43,545 bases of DNA from Haplosporangium gracile (Eukaryota > Mortierellomycota > Mortierellomycetes > Mortierellales > Mortierellaceae). The stretch lies in NCBI GenBank assembly GCA_015499985.1, contig JAAAUF010000260.1, positions 984-44,528 of the forward strand, written 5' to 3'. The position numbers were made by a program, and so were the translations under genes. The notes beneath the pieces are model-generated. The model saw only the letters and a list, made by a program, of their open reading frames with translations, searched no databases and was not told the origin of the DNA. Positions 1-11,300 of the stretch are shown one piece after another. Numbering within the stretch: the stretch's first letter is position 1; every line of letters begins with the position of its first letter.

Positions 1-350
1 GGGGGGGGGGGGTCAAGAAGGTTGATATAAACAAATGGGTCAGTTGTTGGCTATCGCATGTGTTTACCTCTTCGCCGTTTTTATACGTCGTTGGCAGCTT
101 GGGGTACAAAAGTTTAGACGATCGAGTACAAGGCTTTATACATTTCAGTCACAGCGCAAGGAGGAGGGGGACACACGGACGGTGTATGTGTGCCATGTCA
201 TTTTTTATACTTTTTTACAGTTTCCTATCAACCGACAGTCCCCTTGCTCTCACAAAAAAAAATAGCGTTCATGGGTATTTTCTATTTGTTCTCCGGATGC
301 AGTGTGGGAATATCGAGAAAGGAAGCTAAAAAGTAACTCTCACCGAGGAA
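1..350. other. Window edge with no supported gene
   Basis: The window opens with a run of 12 G residues, followed by AT-rich DNA. The open frames here are short, overlapping and without recognisable protein features. This is probably the 3' flank of the minus-strand FAD monooxygenase pseudogene that ends at 351. The poly-G run may be natural or an assembly artefact. Confidence 0.5.
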
Positions 351-2463
351 CTAGATAGCCGCCACGGAATCATTGTCGTCTTCGGAGTCTTTGTCCGGCT
401 GCGGTCTCTTGGCAAACAGGCTGGGCTGAGCTGCAGGTGGAGATGACCCGGTGTTGGTTATGAGCGGTAAGAAATTGCACTGCGGCCTGTTCTCGCTCGG
501 GGCGAGTAGTTTATGCTCCGCCCAGCTTGGCATCATCCTTGCACCTAGTCGAATCATCTTTGCCTTGTACGACTGTCATAGCATAACATGTACAAGTAGC
601 ATCAAGGTCAGCCAAAATATGTTTGCAGGGGGTCTCGTTTACACCTTGTTTCTGCAGGTGTGATCCTGATGGAGAGACTTACGGTGGCGGTCATGTCCCT
701 GAAGGACTTGCTTGAGTTGTAGGCGTCCTTTGCCCATAGTATCCGCTCGTCCTTGTACGCCTGGAATGCATTTTCAATATCCGAGGCAAGGGGGTGGTCC
801 GGAAGGGCGTTGATGAGGTTGGCAAGGACCACTGCGTCGTGCATCGCATTCGTTGCTCCTAGTCCTCCTGCTGGATTGAACTATTATTGTTGTAGCATGG
901 AAGGACCAGGTGTTAGTACTTGGTCTCCTCCCTACATTCCTGTTCTGTCCCTTGTTCTTCTGCCCTACCTTGTGGCATGCTATTAGAAATTAGAAAAAGG
1001 AAATTAGAGTGTAAGTATCTTCGATGTAGTGCTCAGAAATGTAAATCCATATTCCTGGAAGGGTGCCATGCCCACTCACCATCTCCGATAAGGACCGTCC
1101 TGCAATCATGCCAAGTCTCAAACACCTTCTCCTCGAACATAACTTTGGAGATGAGTTCCTTGGGCGTCCAGTCGATCAAGTGTCCCATATTAAGTGGCGT
1201 AGTGCCTCCACTGACAATAGGGAAATCCCGCACCTGGTCACACATGACTTCTGCTGCCTCTGGCCCCCACTCTGAATTCCTGAAAGGATCGTTGTCCCGT
1301 TTTGTTTTGCCGTCCAGATAGAGAATGACCCTTCATAGCACCGTTGATTGCTTTGTTGTTAGCACCGTCCACTAAGAAAACAAAGAGAAAGGACACACAC
1401 ATTAGTCAGAGTCCCTTGTCACAACAATTCACAGAAAAATCAATTGCTATCCAGATAAGTCTTACAGAGTACCGCTTCCTTCGACCAATGCAGTTGACAA
1501 ACTGGCACCTCTCCTCACCAAGAAGAGGGAACTCTGCAGGGTCCAAGGGGACCGTCTACCCACCAGACAAACAGTGCTGAAGGGTAATGATGTACCATCC
1601 GATGGTGGTAGTTTACCTCTCCTTTTCAGATCACTAAAAAGTCCTTGCCGTACTGCGCTGTATGTCCCATCCGCTCCGACAAGAATATCCCCATTGACGA
1701 CAGATCCATCTGAACAACGGACAAGAACGCCATTCCCGCCTTGATGCATTGAGAGAACCTTCTTCCCGAGCTGTATCCGTTCCTGAGGGATTTGGCGTAA
1801 AAGAAGGTCGTAGAGCATTGGTCGGGATATGAGGTATCCTCCCGCCCCAAATCTATTTTGTGAATCAGCCATGGTCATGGGTTTGAACCACACGCGCAAA
1901 TAAAATCAAACAAAGAAAAACAACATGATAAATAAAGTTGGGCAATTGTCATGGCACCGCTGCTTCGTTCGTTGCAAGTCATGTTGTTCAAAAGCATGGA
2001 CCATTCCTAGAATGTCACTTACAGTTCCTCCATGTTGGTCATATTGATACAGTACTCTGTCTCCCGATCCTCGTTGACTACCCGGATAGTCTCTGCTCGC
2101 TTGGCCAGCGAAACAAACTCGTCGTAGATCTGACATTGCATGAATAGTGGTGCAGCGGAGGGGCTCAATGCAATCCCGGCACCTATCAGATAAAAATTAT
2201 TCCTAATAGATGTTAGCGAAGTAGACAAGAGTAGGTCGTTGGAACGAAGTACACTTCTACTCAATTGCGACGTCTCTGTCTTTACCAAGTGGCTTGAAGA
2301 CGGGAGCACGCTCGATGGCTTCGTAGGGGATATCTGTCTTTTCCAAGAGCATCGCCAGGGTGAGTCCTCCTAGTCCCGCTCCGACGATAATGACCCTTGG
2401 GCGCTTATTGTGCATGAGTTTCCTGTCGGGCACCAGATAACCCAAGGAATCGGTGCTATTCAT
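351..2463 (-). pseudogene. FAD-dependent aromatic-type monooxygenase, seven exons, disrupted by a frameshift and a stop
   Basis: Exons on the minus strand: 2463–2286, 2182–2023, 1852–1466, 1371–1080, 979–969, 880–683, 572–351. All junctions are GT–AG, and exon 5 is only 11 bases. Exon 1 carries the dinucleotide-binding GAGLGGLTLA motif of the Rossmann fold. Exon 3 carries ILVGADGTYSAVRQ, the DG motif. The exon 4–6 junctions restore GDACHKFNPAGG, the FAD-ribityl GD motif. This is the class A flavoprotein hydroxylase order (salicylate hydroxylase/PheA-like); the substrate is unknown. Two lesions are visible. Near 1556–1560 one base is missing: the frame before it reads ...VCLVG, and the matching continuation (PLDPAEFPLLGEE) is one base out. 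In exon 4 an in-frame TGA at 1335–1333 stands where the family usually has tryptophan. Downstream exons still read well, so decay is recent or the lesions are sequencing errors. An ATG at 2463 precedes the nucleotide-binding motif by about 25 residues. Confidence 0.8.
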
Positions 2464-3149
2464 CCTGGTCAGTCGGGAAAGTATGAGTGCAAGGTGAGAT
2501 GAATGTGAGAATGAGAGAGGGAGAGGGTCGTGATGAGAGGAGAGATGTGTTTTTGGGGTAAAAAAAAATGAAAGCGAGTGTGAGGAAAAAGGGGACAGGG
2601 GCTGTGCAAAAGTTAAAAATAAGGCCAAGAGAGAAGAGTGTCTCGACTCTTTGTTGATGTTCTATGTGTCCGTTCCCCTTCTCTGAATCCCTCCCGCCCC
2701 GCCCCCTCTTCTTTTTTTTTCATCCCGAGATGATGCTGATTAATCTCACTATCATAGCTAACACGAGGAACAGCACACAAAGCAATGATGAACGGAGATC
2801 AGCCAGGGTAGAGACGACGATCATTGATCATGAGCATTCAAAGAACTCCAACGGCAGTCGGTAACAGTCCCGTGGGAAGTAATGGCATCAGGAACCAGTA
2901 AACGCCCAACTGAAATCAAAAATTAAAGTTATCATTTTTTTTTTAGGACGCGAGACAAGGGATAAAAGATCGACGATTGCAAGAAACAACGGGTGCTTCT
3001 CATGTCCTGGCATCCTCGAAATCTGGTGTTCGAGTTCTCACCCTTTGCCGCCCGTCACTCTAACCCCTTCATGCTCTTGCCCAACGACACAAAAATAAAT
3101 TTAAGTACAGGCTTTGCTCGCGACAACGGTAAATTAAGAAAACAATTCG
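2464..3149. other. Intergenic region, no gene seen
   Basis: This is the 5' flank of the FAD monooxygenase pseudogene, and it abuts the 3' end of the decayed repeat-protein copy. It contains homopolymer and pyrimidine tracts (for example a T run near 2708–2717). No open frame with recognisable features and no RNA gene was found on either strand. Confidence 0.5.
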
Positions 3150-5245
3150 TTATGGATCAGTGAACGAGGGAGCGTTATGGAAAGTAAAGTCAATCTTAGT
3201 GCCAACCAGCGCGCGAAACTGTGCCGTAGCCCACACACCGACGAAAGAGCTCTTAACACTAAAGAAGTCATACTTCCTCAACAAAGAAAACGGCTCGCTT
3301 AACTCTCAAGAGTTCTTCTCAACTTCCGCCTTCACAAATGGGGTCAAAGCCTTCATAGCCTCACACTCCAAACTGAACTCCGTGATCCTCCTAGTCAGCA
3401 GTTTGGCAAGGCGAGCTGTTACATTTGGCTGGCCCAAAATTACGCCCGGGAGCGGTCGCTGCTGCTCTACTGCTTCTCTTGATTTCTCCAGCGTCCTCTC
3501 TCTGCAGGGTTCTCCAACCAAGTCGAAACGGAACATGGGCGTCAGCATTACTGCTGTTGCGTAATTCATCCAACAACATCAATACTCTGCGCACGGAGAC
3601 ATTGTTGGTATCCCATACGACTCGACCCAGAAACTTGAAGTTGTCTTCAGCCTCACATAGAAACATTGATTTGAGGTGGCTCGCCCTCGTTCTGAACGAT
3701 CTGCACCGTCAAATGATAGTCGGAAAACATCCTGTCGAAAGTGTTAAGGAGTTTGTCATCGAAGATGTTGAAGAGATGAAAGGTAAAAATAGACGGAGGT
3801 TTGAATCTTATGGTGAAATTGGTGGTGTTTTTGATGAGATCTTGAAGACTGTACGTGTTCCTACACAAGCTCGACACCTTTGTTAGGAGGCACAGGCATT
3901 TGTCGATTGAGCAGGTGAGAGTGAGGTGGCCAACGTTGATCAAATATCCTTTTACCGCTTTGAAAATATCATGTATCCTGCTAGTGGTGCCGCTGGTGTT
4001 TCACTGTTGCTATCGTCTGTAGAGTAATCGGGCTCGGAATGAATGGTGAGTTTGGTCGCTTTTGAGTGAAAGAAACTTGATGGCCAATCGGCTCCAGACA
4101 CTCGAAGCTCGACTGAATCGGTATTGCGCAATTCCTGGTGTTCGTCACTACTCTGGGGTAGTATTGCATAGCCATCATTCGACTTGAAGGTCCAGTTCGC
4201 CGGTCGCTCCTGCCTTATCAACATTGTCCTGAACAGCTCCCACATGGAATCGATCTCTGGATTGGTAGCAACCGTGATCACCACATCCGACAGCAGTGAG
4301 CTCGCTTGACAAAGCTTTTGCAAGTCAGATGCGACTAACTTGCTTTTAGAGTTCACCTCTAAGCTCAATGTCTGAAGCGGCAAGTCGTGGGTGATCAGTT
4401 TGTTGTTCGCACCGACATTTCGATAATGGAATCGACGCAACGACTTTGACGGATGATCTGTGCTTGACCTTGAAAGAAACGAAGAGCGGGTAGCGGCTCA
4501 ACAACAGAACAATCGAGTTCTACGGTTTCCACTTCAGGAAAGATCTCAAGTAAGGTTTCTCAATTGGTCATATTGGACTTTTGTTGAAGTTAAAGCTGCC
4601 AGTCAATTCCTTGGAGCAAAAGATATACTTATGGACCTTGGGTATTGTGCTAAAGGCGATTGCCGATTGACCGGAATCTCGTAAAGCAACAGACTCTAGA
4701 GAGACATTGCCCTCTGAGAATCGAATAGACACCTCCATCTCGTCTTGGAGACTGAGCTGAACCATGGGAGGACTCTTGAATAACTTGAAGTCTGATTCAA
4801 GGACCCCAACGATCTCATGGAGACCGACGACTGAATTCACTGTCAAATGGAGCTTCGAAAACAAGGGGAGCACTGTTAGAAGCCGCTTGTGCAACCTGAT
4901 TTGTTCCAGCGGCACCAACTACTGTCTCAAGTCAAACGTCTCGAATGGAGTTGGAACAATCAGTGGCATACCTTTGTTGAGATCCTTGAAAACGAGGGTA
5001 CGCAAGTCGGGGTTGTCGACAGCGACTTCCTGAATGGCTCCGAGAACTTCCAAGATGGAGTTTGGCAAATGCAACATTGCCAGCAACCTGCTCTCCTTCA
5101 ACGCTAGCCCTTGAAGCTCCTCAGACGTCAGCATCACAGATACAACTCCATTCACTTCTACATCGCAGTGACACAGTAAAGATCTCCATCCGCAAATAAT
5201 TAGCTCCGCACGTCGCTTATCTCTTTGTGCTTCTGATTCAAATAC
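3150..5245 (-). pseudogene. Decayed partial copy of the C-terminal third of the neighbouring giant repeat protein
   Basis: Minus-strand fragments in different frames align in order with the last roughly 700 residues of the large gene just upstream (5346–13174). Matching pairs, copy versus intact gene, include AIQEVAVDNPDLRTLVFKD / AIQEAAVDNSGPQTLFLKN; LITHDLPLQTLSL / LITHDLPFRKLYL; HLTLTCSIDK / HLVLTCSMDQ; VVWDTNNVSVRRV / ITWDTKNVSGHRV; and ETMKALIPFMKAEIE / EAMKALTPFVKAEVE (intact gene first in this last pair). The reading frame changes near 4918, 4568, 4440, 3958 and about 3560, so no continuous protein can be made. Similarity fades upstream of about 5245 and ends at a TAA near 3150, close to where the intact gene also ends. 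The copy lacks the N-terminal exons, so it arose as a 5'-truncated tandem duplicate and then decayed. Confidence 0.85.
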
Positions 5246-5345
5246 TTTATCGGTCTGCGATTGCATTTCTTTCATCTTGTACGTCTGTTTCAAAATTACA
5301 GATTGACAAAAATGCTTTATGCATGAACTTAAAATGATTACTAAA

Positions 5346-8300
5346 CTAATTGCGAGGAGGGATAAAATAGACTGTGGTAACATCGTGGATAGTGTGTTCA
5401 ACTTGACGGGGAATCAATAAGTCAAATTTCACAATGTCTTCCGACTTCGCTGGACCACTGACAACTCTAATGTCGTACTTTTGAAGTTGAGAAAAAGGTT
5501 CTCCGGCTAACACGATAAACCCTCTTTCGATCTCTGCCTTCATAAACGGGATAAGGGCCTTCATGGTCTCGTACTCGATGTCGAACGCCGTTGCTCTCCT
5601 GACCAACAACTTGACCAACGCTGCCACTGTTTCGACATACTCCAAAATATCGGAATATGGTCGCAGCCAAGGCAACGTTTGTTTTGCTTCTGACGACGGA
5701 GCCTTTGGTACTGGTTTCCAAATGACTCGAAATTCAAGCTGAGTTGTAGCCTTGCGCTTGCTGCTCAGCGTTTCTAACAACTCAAACACTCTATGGCCGG
5801 AGACATTTTTCGTGTCCCAAGTAATCCGACTCAAGACCTCTCCTCCTTCCTTCGCCAAGCAGTCCAGAGAGACATCGATCTCCGTGTGCTGACTCTGATC
5901 CAGGCTGATCATCATTCGCATTTGAGATTCCGGGAAAGCAGTGCTGAAAGTGTCGATAAGATCCCGGTCAGAGATTTTGTCGAGGAACGCAGTAGCTCCA
6001 GATACATGTCCTCGACTGATCGTTGTCGAAATAATGGTTCTGTTGTCGACGGGATCTTGAAGATCGAATCGGGTAACACTGACGTGAGACAAAACATTGG
6101 ACCGGAGCACAAAAAACTGGTCCATCGAACAGGTCAGTACCAGGTGATTGAGACTAACAAACTGGGTGCGCGCCTTTGAAAGAATGTCCCAAATGCTGCT
6201 GGATATTGTTTTACTGTAGTCGATACTACCGCTGCTCGTGGAGTTGATCGAACTGGGGAGGACTGTCAGTTTTGTCACGCTATGACGAGTAAAAGCGGAT
6301 GGCCATTCCGTTCCAGAAGCCTCTATCTCAAACGACTCGATTGCTTGTGACTCGTGCTCCTGGCTGTCGTCGTAGCTTAGGTAAAACTTATTCCGCTGAA
6401 ACGACATCGAGAATCCATTATTCGCCTTGATGACCAAAACATTCAGACGCTTGAAAGACGCCGACATTATGCTCAGTTTGTTATAAACGAGATCAATGTC
6501 ATCACTGATGCTAACCATTATCATCAGCTCTGTAATCAGTGGGTTGACGAAGAGAAGAGCTTTAAGATGGTTGCAGTTCTTTTTGACCGTGGAGTAGAAT
6601 CTAAGATACAGCTTTCGAAAGGGAAGATCGTGAGTAATAAGAGTCGCGCTGGATCCGAGCAAGCGATGTCTAAAGCGGCGGAACAACGGCCTTAGATGTG
6701 TGTTGTCTTGGAAGTAAAGGAGAACTTGGACAGGATTATCGAGACTCCTGTCGAGCTCCAGTGTCTTCAGGTTCGGATAAAGCTCGAGCACCTTGCCTAG
6801 CTCCAGTATCGTACGCTCTTCATCAAGCCAACGAGAGGTATTTTTAGGGCAAATTGTGAGCTTCTTGATCATGGGCATCGTGCCTAGTTCGGTTACAAAC
6901 TTGTCCGACGTACGCAGAGCCACAGAGTCAATGGATCCATCCATGTCTGAGTACCGAATTGACGCCTCTGTTCCATCGAAAAAACTCAGAAGAAAACAGG
7001 ATCGACTCTTCAACTTTTGGTACACCTGCCCAGTGATCTTCGTAGCTTCTTGGGGTTCGGCAATTGATTCGACTGTCAGAGGGACTTCCGTGAGGAGTGG
7101 GCATAGTATGAGTAGCCGTTTCAATAGCTGAACTTTGTGAGTTGACATAATTCGCCCTGAAAGATCAAACTTCCTGAATGGAATATGAAATCCAATGCTC
7201 GTGTCCTTGTTCCAGTTCTTGAGAAAAAGAGTCTGCGGACCTGAGTTGTCGACAGCAGCTTCCTGGATGGCATGGATAAGCTCCAAAGTTTGCTCGGAAA
7301 AGTACATTGTCGTCAGCACCGGCACTTCCCACCTCAACGTCGAATTCTGAACCTCTTTCAATGCTAACGTGACAGCGTCCATGCCGCACGTTTCTGGCTT
7401 GAACCGGATATGTAAAAAAGCGCTATCGCCATAGAGGTTCACCTGCTTGAGAGACCCAGGTTTTCCGACAGGTGAACAGATCTCGTTGAAAATTGTAAGG
7501 GGCGAAGAGACTGTCAGAGCAATCTCGGAAAGTGACAAGCTGGTGACGATAATCCTTTGCAGAAGAAGATACCCGTTCGAAGAAAGTGTATGTTGAGCCA
7601 GGTCGAGCGCCTTAATGGGGAGTTGGTACGTAATCCAGCGTTTTGGGTTATCAGGGTGCCAGATACTGATTTTTTCCATCGCAGGATGATCACTTGACGC
7701 TGCTATGACCGCCAGTAGCATGCTTGAGTGGCAAGAAGACAGGCATGTCAGCTTCAGTCGCTTGAGACTTATGAACGTCTTGACAGGCGGGCATGGCAGA
7801 TTTATCACATTTGTAGTTCCGGTACCAATCGACATCTCCAGGTTCGTCACATCCGAAAGGCTAGGAAATTCAAACTTGTCGAACGCCACCAAATTGAGCC
7901 ATAAGGTAGTACCATTGGGATCACTCCAGTCCAGTTCAACCATCTCCAACGAACCATCTGGTCGCAGTCGCAAGATTGAGGAAATGCGATTTGTTCGTAC
8001 TTGGGCCGAAGACGCCTCATCTTGTGTGTTGCTAGTTGAAGCCTCGAAAACAGCAAAATCCACCCCTTCAGCTCCTCTTGCGTCCTTATCCTTTATACCG
8101 GCGGAATCCGAGCTGTTATGGGTGCCGTCAGTGCGCCCTATATCCTTTAAAATTGACTCATGTAGGATTAAGCTCTTAATGGTGTCTGGAATGTCCTGTA
8201 TATCATTGGAAAAGTCCATGAATCGAAATGCGCTGACTTCACAATGATGACGCAAGACAAAAGTGGCGATCTCCGCGGCCTGGGATTTGTTAATTTGAGT

Positions 8301-11300
8301 GCCGACAATATCTACTCTCTCCAGCTTTGCCGATGGTAGGAAAAAGGTATCATTTAGGTCGGCCATGGTGAACTTCTGAACCACAGCTAGAGCATGTTTC
8401 GCCTCCACGGTCTTTAAAGAGAATATCGCCGTAGGTCCATGCCGCAGACTCAGAGACAGAGTGGTCATCGACCTCTTCTCTTCATAGATGGAATCAAAGA
8501 TCCGTTGGGCTGATTCGATGGAAATGACGGATACGTAGAGTACTTGAAGTCCTAGGCTTGTTCGAACTAGGCGCTCCACCGTCTCTAGATCCTCACCATC
8601 AATACTGCAGAACCTGATGTCGAGTTCCTCGAGTGGAAGATCCAGCACAAGGTCCTTCTTACGCGACACGTCAATATCGGTTTTGGAAAGAACCACCCGG
8701 CACGATGCAAATACCTCTAGCGCTGCTTGATTGAGCGTATCAATCAACTCCAAGACCTTGACGTTGGAGCACCTCATCCTGAAGGTTTCGATATGTCGAT
8801 AGTGCGTAAAGACTGAGAGAGCTACGTCTTTCATGTTGGATAGGTCGAGCGAAAAATCAAGGTCGACCACCGTCACCTTGGGCAGGGAGCGAAGTCGGCC
8901 GAGCTGTGAGTCTCGTGTGCGAAGCGTGATTGACTGAACTTGTCCGCCACCAAAAGCAATCGTTGCTTGGGACCTTCTTGCAAATAATTGGACACTGGAA
9001 ATTTGTTTCTGGAGCTGGACTGCCGCGCTTACAACCTTAAATGCATCGAAGACTGAAGGAATGGACAGAGTTACTGTAGAGAGCGTTGCGACGGTGTGGA
9101 ACAAATTTTGGAGGGAAGGAAATCGCTCGGTCGATATGTAGTAATCAAGGAGACTGAGATCCTGAAGAGGAAAGCAGAAGCTCCTCATGGTGCTGTTGTG
9201 CGTATTCCAAACGTTGAGTCGAGTAAGTGTAGGATAAGTAGTTGTCGTGGAATGAACGGTCTGCAGTATTTCCAAGAGGTTGTCGGGATCCAACTCTAGT
9301 TCCACTGTGTGGAGGTTACTAAAATCGGATGTTGGGTCCTTTGCTAACACAGAGAACAGCTCCGATCCTTCTCTACCAATAACTGTCAGGGTTGTAGGCA
9401 ACGTTTGCTGGAGCGCCTCAGATGCATCGAAATCATCAACATGCATAATTACCGCGTTGGTCCCGTTTCCGCCAAAATCGAACCGGACGCAGGCCAAGGA
9501 TTCATCTGCTCGCCGAATAGTGAACGTCGACCTCCTTTTGTGCATGTCGGTAGGTGGAGCCTTCTCTGACTCTGTGGCCGGATCCTCCGCTGCCTCTGGC
9601 TCATCAGTTGACACCACCAGCAACCCCATGTCATATAACAAACTCCGCCTGTGCATCGAAGCCAATGCTACGAATCGGGACTCCGTTGCAGATAGGTGAC
9701 TCTCGGGAATATTTGTCGTCAAAGGACTTGACATGGTAGATCGAACATTACCATGCGCAACGCCTTTCTGCCCACATGTGTATTCGTCGATTGCTTGCTT
9801 TAGACCATGTAGTATCTCTGCAACCTCATCTGGTAATTGAAGAAACTCGATCACCTTCAAACGTCCATGCTTTACGATCGCCGTCTGTACAATGTCTGAC
9901 AATTGGGATGGGGTGTTCTTGGCCAGGAACACCACAGAGGTCACCATCGGCATATTCACCAGCTTGATGGCGCTTGGTTCAATGAGCTTCAAGCCAATGG
10001 TACTGATATTGTCGGTGCCCTGTTCAAACTGCATTGATGCCGCCGTGCCATCTCGCAGTGCAAGGTCCAGAATCGCAAGAGCCTTGTGTCGCGCAACGAA
10101 GGGTTTCAACCGCGCAAATGCACTATCGATGTTGTCGACTACAACTCCAAGTCGCACCAACGCCGGGCAGGCAAGGATCAGCTTCTCGAGTTTGACAAAG
10201 TCATCCACAGCACTGACCGTCTCGTTCAGATCGAAATGTCGGATATGGGGCGTGGTGGTCTTAAAGAGGTCCTTGGTCTGTGATAAGAAAGCGGTAGAGT
10301 TTTTGAGTATCATTGCGTGGATCTTGCCGCTGGCCATAATCAGGACAATGGGTTCAGCGCGACGGTTGCGGTAGACAAAGTCTGAGCCAGGTCCTGTCTT
10401 TCCGCAGAGGTCAAGGGCAAGGTAGAAGACATTCGACTGCTGCATCGTACCCTTGAGAGTCCGCAGGTCCTCAAAAGCCGTGTTCCAGTCCAATGTCAGC
10501 TCTAGTTCGTGCACAAGTCTGGTAGAGAGTAACATGGTATAGAAGTGTTTCGCCAGGATCGGTGATGTTAGGCGCATGGCGACTCGTCCTGTTCGCTGGT
10601 CGTACGTGCCGCCGTTGAGCTCGACCGTCTCTTTGAATTCCTTTAATGCTGCCGCTCCGTAGCTCTCTCGGTAATGATCGAGACACACCCATTTGACATG
10701 CCCCTGAGGTGTAACAGTTCTATAGAGATTGCCCAAAGCCTTCCCCTGATCACTGGTCTTCAAGAATGATCCAAGGTGTCGCAAATCCGCTCCCTCAAGA
10801 CCCTCCAGTCGACCAATAAACACTGGATCCACCGCTGTCGCAGCTGATTTTGTGTTGCCGAGTTCCTTGGACACTTCCTCTTGATCCGTCTTTAAACCTT
10901 GGAGATACGCGATAGCCGAATCAACCCTGGGTGCCAAGTTCTTCTCGACCGCCTTCAACCCCGCCTTAGCGAGTGCCAGCTCATCAGCGACTTTCAAAGT
11001 GTTGAGAGGAGGCACAACCATTCCTGCTGCTGCTACTCCATACTTGAGCATCTGAAGGAGGGCTAGCACATACGATCCGTACTTGCGGAAGAACTCGTTC
11101 GGTCGGTCAAGGTCATACCCTTCATGGCGAGCAAGGTGGATGTCGTGTGAGAGGGTGCTCGGTGGCCCATCGACAGGTCGTGTATGCTCACCGCACTCAC
11201 AGAGGAAGTAGAGGCGGAACCGCTGGACAAACAGGGTGCTGATCTTCTCCCGCTTGGTGATATCCTCCTTGGGTAGGATAATGAATAGTCGAGGGATCGG

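Noticed and set aside
1888..1960. Extension of FAD monooxygenase exon 3 upstream to include MADSQNR
   Set aside because: There is no AG acceptor in the interval and an in-frame TGA at 1908–1906; the acceptor before 1852 joins in phase with exon 2 and restores a family-like sequence.
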